Below are positions 59,268-64,000 of a stretch of 64,000 nt of DNA, in pieces. Under the pieces are notes generated by a model, which saw nothing but the letters and a program-made list of their open reading frames with translations, had not been told where the DNA came from and did no database searches. The stretch lies in NCBI RefSeq assembly GCF_024586455.1, contig NC_065922.1:33972089-34036088 (forward strand), given 5' to 3'. The stretch's first letter is position 1, and each line of letters opens with the position of its first letter. The DNA comes from Bactrocera neohumeralis (taxonomy: Eukaryota > Arthropoda > Insecta > Diptera > Tephritidae). Position numbers and translations under genes: made by a program.

Positions 59268-61010
59268 TATTGTTTACTATATCTGACCGCGATTTTAATT
59301 TTTTTTGATGATACGTTATTTTGCATATTAGGTGACAATTTTTTTTTACCAAAGCCAAATCCAACCAAGTAGTCTCTTTAACTACAGAAACTGCACAGAA
59401 CTACAGAAAATCACCCAAAAACTGCATATTTTCATACATTGAAAGATACTTCACTATTTTTTAGTTTTGTTCGAGATCGAAATCACTTTTTCGAAATACA
59501 TAACAGCTGCTATTGCGATTTTGTCGCATTTTTCCTATATGAACTGCAAAATAATCTTACCAGTTTCAATTCCAGTAGGGTATGCTCTTCGGTTCAGTTG
59601 CTGCTCTGCAAATGTCTTGTGTGTCTACCATCTGGTAAATTTGCGGACGGTTAACGCTTTGCCACCTTTATGGCCAACCAATATGAACGGCACAACGTAT
59701 GGACTATTCGGCTGCTAAGCCTTGTTGTTGCACTCTTAAAATGCCGAAGACTTTCAGAATATTTATGTTTATTTTTAACAATTCTTTAAAACGTAAATAA
59801 ATAAATAAGTGCTAAGGAAAAAATAAAAATTAAGAATAGTAAAAATACTTAGTCGCCAGTACCAAAGCCATGTTGTTGGCTTGGTCCAGTGACTCCAACG
59901 CCTGTGGCGCGCGGCAAACTTACATTGAACTTAACATTGACTGCATGCGACTCACAGTGAACTCGCATCAAGCTCTACTACACATGCATGCAAACACATA
60001 TTTTCGTTGTTGTTTTATTATATGTTATATAAATAAATAACTTTGCACACAGCGACAAATAGTTTACTAGTTGTTGTTTTAGTAATTTTATTTTAACTTT
60101 AATTTGCTATTTAGTTGCCGTGTGGCAGCCGTACCTACATCGGCACACACATACATGCATACATATAGTACTAGTGCCGTTTGGTCACTGTGTTACGATT
60201 CTGTTTAGAATGAGGTCTCGGACATGACATTGTACCTTGAAATTGAAAACGCTTGTCAAATGGAATTGATGTCTGTTTCGTGTTGACTAAAGATACTCGG
60301 CAAATATATATAAATATATATGTATAATTCAGTGACATACCTTATTGGCTTGTAACCCTGTACTTGCACATACTCACATGCTAACTTGTACCTTAAATGG
60401 TATTCAACTAATTTTCGTTTTATTTATTTTGCATTTGTTTTTGTATATTGTTGTGTTTCGTAATCTGAAAAGTGGTTTGATTTATGTTGCACGGTATTCT
60501 TGGTTCCTTTTTTTGTTTTTTTGCTCTTCTCGTTTCTCTGGTCAACACCCATTTCTTGTGAAAGCCTGTCAGTGTTCTTTTTAAATTAGATATTCATTGG
60601 TTGGTGCGGGTGTTGTCAGCAGTGTTTATATGTAAATATGTGTTTGAATTGTTTATAATGCGACATATCATTGCCACAATCCGCGCAAGGCACGATTTTC
60701 CACTTGAAAAGGAATTTGTTGTTTTTTTTATTCTTTAACACTTAATTCAGATTGTTTAGCAATAATACGAAACAATCATATTGTATCATTAAATAATTCT
60801 ATTTAGAACAAATGAGCTTTAAGACGCATTGTAGTTGAATTTATGGCAAATTTATGAATAGTGCATAATGTCTGGTCATTTTAATTTATCATTGAATAAT
60901 AATTATGTGGTGAAACTATTAAGAGCGTATATATGACTTGGGTTCCAAAGATATGAAACTTGGATTTGGAATATTTCAAAGACATGAAAAATTAGATGAC
61001 TTATGCTACT
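59268..61010. other. Unique AT-rich sequence
   Basis: No gene or repeat was recognised. Frames at 59439-59718 and 60345-60584 (+) overlap in two frames or are Phe/Leu-rich and show no domain. Confidence 0.35.
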
Positions 61011-61011
61011 A

Positions 61012-61600
61012 TACCACCTGATCAAATGTGGCTGATAAAAAAACACAAGTTTTCACGTATTTTAATAAAAATTTCTATTATCGCCTACAAAATTAGTTCC
61101 TTTTGACAAACTTGTCAAGGATTAATCAAAGTTTCCACACAGTTGTTATATCAAAAGCCTCGGCTGAGATGGCCCTCAGTGCCTTCAGTGCCTTCGGTGA
61201 ATTTTGCTTTTTTCGGTTTCGCCTCATTTCGGCTAGATTTTTGGACATGGCGAGGAAATATTCGTAAGCCCATGTTTCGTGACCAGTAATGAAACTTTTG
61301 TTGTCCTCCAAGTTTGCCGATGTCCGATTTCCTTACAACAGTATCGAATATATTCTTCTGTGTTTAAGAATATTTCGATGTTTGGGTTCAAAATGACTAG
61401 ACTCTACAACCCCTTAATACAAGTTTCTACTATCGCCTACAAAATAGATTCGTTTTGACAAGCTTGCCAAGGATTAATCAAAATTTCCATGCACTTGTTA
61501 TATATAAGCCTCGTTTGAGTTGGCCTTAAATGCCTTAGTTCAATTTTGTTTTTTTCGGTTTCGGCTCATTTCAAAGATTTTTGTACGTTTAGATAAAATC
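61012..61600 (-). mobile_element. Tc1/mariner family E remnant with an internal duplication
   Basis: The left end 'ataccacctgatcaaatgtg' matches family E termini. The minus-strand frame 61311-61126 begins 'EDNKSFITGHETWAYEY', the first catalytic region ('TGDETW', here with His for Asp). It jumps to 'ALKALRAISAEAFD' and 'CGNFD'-like C-terminal sequence. A second block at about 61431-61590 repeats 61077-61237 (shared 'tatcgcctacaaaat', 'agcctcg', 'tttttcggtttcg'), so the end of the element has been duplicated or two copies adjoin. Confidence 0.65.
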
Positions 61601-61849
61601 TCGTGTCACCTCTCGTGACGTGTTGTACTCAGCTATATTTTGCGGTCTCTACTGGATGTCTTCCAAAATGTTCTCTACAACAGTATACGGATAACCATGC
61701 CTTCCAATCAGCAAAGAGTTTCGACTCCATGCGCGCTTTCTATCAGATAAGCCTCAAGTACTTCATTCTGTAAAATCGGTTAAAGAGGTGAATATGACTG
61801 AAGATGTGCTTTCATTTTTTCAAAACTCGTTTTAAGAGGTCCAATAATC

Positions 61850-62480
61850 GGTTCAGTTTTATTTGGATATCAAGAAATCTTTGATCACTTGGTATCTCTT
61901 AAGTTACATCGTAAACGGTGTTTAGCTTGTTTTTTTTTTACCAAACAGTTACGTCGTCTGCGTAGACAACCTTTTGGCAGCCTCGTTCCTAAAGTTCTTT
62001 CAAAAGTTCCTTGAAATACTACGATCTAAGCAAGAGGAGCGGACGACCTTGCGGGATGCAGTAACTAAGGCACAACCTGTTCTGACACAAGAGATGATTT
62101 AATTTGACTTCAAATTTATTAAGAATTTCAATAATAGCCCGCTCGATATCAAGAAAAGTGCCCACAGTATAGTCTTTATGGTAAGTATAAGCGTTCCCTT
62201 CAGCCATCACACTCCCTGAAACCTTAAATGGTTTTGAAATTCGACCCATGTGGGGCCTTTCTACGCTCGTCCAGAAAAAAGGTCTAGGAAAACTTTACAG
62301 CATTTTGGAAGCTCTCCAAGGGGTACTTCTTCCGTAGATAGGTTTAGCGGAAAGCGTGCTCGCAGCCCAGTTTCCAGACCCTTTTCTCAGATACCTTAAT
62401 GGGGTAGGATTCTTTACGCCTATATCTAGAGAATTCATGACAGCCCTTCTTCCAAGTAGCTAAGCCATATTAACCAGTCT
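61850..62480 (-). mobile_element. LINE RT remnant with YADD box
   Basis: In the minus-strand frame 62249-62019, 'YHKDYTVGTFLDIERAIIEI' is RT motif A with its Asp (FLDI), and 'LCLSYCIPQGRPLLLL' is the 'PQG' motif B. In the next frame 'CQKVVYADDVTVW' provides the catalytic Asp pair (YADD at 61953-61964). These three motifs in order prove a non-LTR RT. Motif A context ('YT.G.FLDIE.A') is that of elements without RNase H. The rest of the ORF is unreadable because of frameshifts. Confidence 0.72.
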
Positions 62481-64000
62481 TGAAGATCTGGTTTCCGATA
62501 ACTCCGCTTTCAATGGTCGCACTGGAAGACAGCATTTAGTTTCGACCTGTCGCGACCGGAAGAATAGGCGAAGCTTATTTCGTAAAGGTTACGATCTGTG
62601 TTACTCCAGTTTCTATAAAGTTTTCTGACCGAACCTGCCCTGTCCAAGTTAAAATAATATACCTCGATCAGAGAAAGAATGGTCTCTATTCAGATATTAA
62701 GGTAGCTATTTCCCTTAATACCGAAGTGAGGTCAAAGACTTCTTCTCTGGCAGCAGTTACAGAAGAAAGGAAGTTTTTGAGAATTACTTCTGCGTATCAA
62801 TGGTGCTAAACAATCACATTTTACCATCAAATGCGTTCAAAACCAAACCTACTGCGAAAGAAATATTACCAAAATATCATGTTACACTACTTAATCGTTT
62901 CTATTTTCTCTGTACACAATATTTGGGCCATGATATTATATGGATATCTCATTCAAGTGGCATAATCGCTTACTATTCTATTTCTCTGATATTATACCAG
63001 TCTAGGTTATTTATACCAGTTGTTTGTTCGGTTGGCTCTTAAGGCCGTTCCTTCCCCTGTGAGGTGCGTTCAAGATTTAGGGAGTGATTAATTGAAATGT
63101 AAAGCTTTATGTGTGTTTTCCATAGAAATGAACTAAACGATGTACTTGGGGATCTTTATAAAATTATTAACTTTTTGTCCTCTTCTCTTTTTGCATATTA
63201 AATTTTAAACTGTAGTTAATATTACTATTTTACGCAATTGATTTTCTAACATATTTTTACTCCCAACAAATATCTAAGAAAATACTTAAAACCTCATATA
63301 CTAGAGTATTTAGAGGATATATGTGTGCATATGTACATATATCAGTTTTTTTACACACTACTTTGGCATATTGCAGCTTAATATTTGTTTAAATGTTGTT
63401 TTCAATTCGTCAACCATTCACTGATTTTGGATTGCTGATAAATTTGGCTGCTTCCGCCACGCTCGTTCAAGTGTGAATGCATGTAATACGCCTTGGCAAT
63501 GCGCTGAAGAAATAAAAGCGGCAAAAACATAAACTAATAAACGTACAACAAATAAACACGATTGAACAACAGTTAAAATTGTGAATACAGTTAAATAGCG
63601 CTACCGACTATCAACTATCTTTCGAGTCAATTGGCCAATCGATCAGTTGCAGTCATGTGACAATTGTTTTTGGTTTTTCTTTTTTCGCTTTGTGGCAGAT
63701 TTATAACAATATAATAAGCTAACAAACACATGTCATACATATTGTGGTCGATGTCAAGCGATAACTGTACAAGTTGGCATTTTCAAGTGTCCGCAGCAAA
63801 TCGCATTGCTAAACTGCATAGACACATACATGCATACTAAACATATTTTTTAAACTAGATATTCATCACAATCGAAATCTGTCTCAGAAGCCTACATATT
63901 ACTTCCAATTGTGTCGGCGAATTGTTCTTTTCGCCTTTGTTCGTCGACGGATTGTGTTTTTGAGCTGTCCACTTGCGCTTCAATTGCTTTTTTTAGTTAA
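62481..64000. other. End of window: decayed LINE-like part then unique sequence
   Basis: 62481-62790 has the composition of a decayed LINE (possible 5' continuation of the RT remnant), but no motif is readable. From 62800 it is AT-rich unique DNA. The frame 62800-63042 (+) has no family match. The final 600 bases have CAA/ACA words and look like other UTR/regulatory blocks in the window. Confidence 0.35.

Noticed and set aside
1..64000. tRNA genes, rRNA genes, CRISPR arrays, bacterial genes, endogenous viral genes
   Set aside because: No cloverleaf with A and B boxes, no spaced identical short repeats with unique spacers, no operon-like coding, and no gag/env or viral polymerase motif beyond non-LTR RT was found on reading.

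Overview
The window looks like non-coding, transposon-rich DNA from a higher dipteran, most probably a tephritid fruit fly (Bactrocera/Zeugodacus/Ceratitis type). Four things point there. The DNA is strongly AT-rich, with CATA/TACA and CAA/GTT simple repeats. Several degenerate mariner elements are of the DD41D 'rosa' type, first known from Ceratitis. The non-LTR retrotransposons resemble RTE, R1, Jockey and I-like lineages of flies. Two dispersed repeats (families A and B below) are of kinds I associate with this group. No database search was possible, so the species assignment is an inference.

I found no intact host protein-coding gene, no tRNA or rRNA gene, no CRISPR array and no bacterial-type operon. 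The recognisable coding remnants belong to transposable elements and carry frameshifts, stops or deletions. From left to right: repeat A (110-722); a T-rich then A-rich strand-asymmetric block (715-3560); LINE fragments with RT and RNase H pieces (4554-6236); repeat A and an R1-like LINE (6571-8400); unique DNA; a Tc1/mariner remnant (10760-11262) and a rosa mariner (11388-12240); repeat A interrupted by a Jockey-like LINE (13004-14230); another repeat A (14976-15341); a rosa mariner carrying a small TA-flanked MITE (16027-16830); two more rosa mariners at 18120-19150 and 20856-21836, the second rearranged into a fold-back palindrome; repeat C (21846-22476); and an RTE-like LINE (24958-25830).

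The second half holds repeat C copies (27500-28260, 43902-44560); a full-length but dead DD34D mariner (31154-32356) with a sister copy at 58017-59265; a long A-rich unique block ending in a perfect splice-donor consensus at 34248 (a candidate 5' non-coding exon); a LINE C-terminal fragment (34676-34980); a TIR family here called E (35492-36165, 55806-56517, 61012-61600); a rosa mariner (38050-39185); a Tc1 element (39600-40560); a Jockey-like LINE split by repeat B (45540-47950); LINE remnants at 50440-51300, 53187-55010 and 61850-62480; and mariner pieces at 43600-43780, 52660-53180 and 55270-55480.

The elements do not work together as a pathway. What the window records is successive, nested insertion and decay. 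The observations most worth a second look are the near-perfect mariner fold-back (a possible hairpin-RNA source), the nested insertions that give relative ages, and the candidate 5' exon at about 34 kb. I see no convincing new biological system.
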